Assembly: GCA_002381645.1 (NCBI GenBank) | Contig: DFXE01000001.1 | Location: 187,479 to 251,478, forward strand | Origin: Bacteroidales bacterium UBA4116 | GTDB lineage: Bacteria > Bacteroidota > Bacteroidia > Bacteroidales > Tannerellaceae | Length of the DNA stretch: 64,000 nucleotides | Direction: 5' to 3' | Part shown: positions 63,568 to 64,000 of the stretch, in pieces | Position numbering within the stretch: position 1 is the first letter of the stretch | Layout: every line of letters begins with the position of its first letter | Made by a program: the position numbers and the translations under genes | The notes under the pieces: generated by a model | Databases searched by the model: none | What the model was told of the DNA's origin: nothing | The model's input: only the letters and a program-made list of their open reading frames with translations

Positions 63568-64000
63568 ATGAATATATTAGTAACAGGCTCAGGAGGAAGA
63601 GAACATGCGTTAGCCTGGAAAATAGCGCAAAGCCCTAAAACAGAGAATCTTTATATCGCACCGGGAAATGCCGGTACGGCAAATTTGGGAACAAACGTAC
63701 CGATAAGCGCCACCGACTTTCCGGCATTGAAAGACTTTGTATTGGCCAATGATATCCACATGGTAGTGGTTGGCCCGGAAGATCCGTTGGTTTTAGGTAT
63801 TTATGATTATTTCCGTGACGATGAAACCCTGCAATCCGTTCCGGTAATCGGCCCCGGTAAAGCGGGTGCACAACTGGAAGGGAGTAAAGACTTTGCGAAA
63901 GCTTTTATGATGCGCCATCATATACCGACGGCCGGATATAGGAGCATCACCGCCGAAACACTTTCTGAAGGACATGCTTTTATCGATTCATTGCAAGCGC
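63568..64000 (+). CDS. purD: phosphoribosylamine-glycine ligase (GARS), 5' part only
   Basis: The first about 144 codons of purD, cut by the window end. The translation begins MNILVTGSGGREHALAWKIA and continues with YIAPGNAGTANLG and MVVVGPEDPLVLGI, the conserved N-terminal nucleotide-binding motifs of GARS, with LEGSKDFAKAFM of the ATP-grasp entry. It catalyses the second step of purine synthesis. Starts 20 bp after the THUMP methyltransferase gene. Confidence 0.93.
   Translation, partial: MNILVTGSGGREHALAWKIAQSPKTENLYIAPGNAGTANLGTNVPISATDFPALKDFVLANDIHMVVVGPEDPLVLGIYDYFRDDETLQSVPVIGPGKAGAQLEGSKDFAKAFMMRHHIPTAGYRSITAETLSEGHAFIDSLQA

Overview
The window is a stretch of a Bacteroidales chromosome (phylum Bacteroidota). 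The evidence is the set of lineage-typical families (BtuG/DUF5074 surface lipoprotein, DUF2723, DUF2851, DUF3108, DUF3836, DUF4834, triple-tyrosine/LuxR regulator, DUF4369-thioredoxin lipoprotein), many lipoproteins, weak Shine-Dalgarno sequences, and repeated TAnnTTTG promoter elements a short distance before start codons. A PorW/SprE-like TPR lipoprotein hints at a type IX secretion lineage such as Tannerellaceae or Dysgonomonadaceae, but the genus cannot be fixed from this sequence. No rRNA, tRNA, insertion sequence, prophage or CRISPR array was seen.

Layout. 0-3.7 kb: a membrane-bound LuxR-type regulator, a 376-bp gap with a strong terminator and a possible small RNA, then an A+T-rich C10 (streptopain-like) protease lipoprotein. 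3.7-8.8 kb (minus): a vitamin B12 uptake operon with promoter, cobalamin riboswitch, BtuB-like TonB receptor, BtuG-like surface propeller carrying two extra Ig/FN3-like domains, and a BtuF-like binding lipoprotein. 8.8-21 kb: a propeller protein, a GH3-family protein, 6-phosphofructokinase, a GDPD + metallophosphatase + PA14 fusion, the large TPR lipoprotein, a metal ABC permease, a small membrane protein and aroA. 21-26.9 kb (minus): an efflux operon TolC - adaptor - ABC ATPase - MacB permease - LytS-type kinase, with its own promoter and terminator but no response regulator. 27-34.3 kb: a two-DTG retropepsin-like lipoprotein, an XRE-cupin regulator paired with an acyl-CoA ligase, and a DUF2723 membrane protein paired with a polysaccharide deacetylase.

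34.5-50 kb: DUF3836 protein, TrpB2, a porin-like barrel, a thioredoxin-fold lipoprotein with SxxS in place of CxxC, pnp, class I fumarase, YraN, a small basic protein coupled to tadA, and the minus-strand cluster SUI1 - AddA-like helicase/nuclease - psd - pssA - DUF4834, of which psd and pssA make phosphatidylethanolamine. 50-64 kb: DUF2851, a FucP-type transporter, two envelope proteins with overlapping genes (Big_5 lipoprotein, DUF3108), a PaaI thioesterase, cysS, a 572-bp gap with two repeat families, a PAP2 phosphatase, two lipoproteins in A+T-rich surroundings, cysE, a THUMP methyltransferase, and the beginning of purD cut by the window edge.

Most of the window is ordinary core genome. 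The least explained signal is the 22-bp-period palindrome array at 57.84-57.92 kb between the divergent cysS and PAP2 genes. Also worth attention are the enlarged BtuG, the triple-domain phosphoesterase, the SxxS thioredoxin, the two-DTG lipoprotein and the kinase lacking a regulator.
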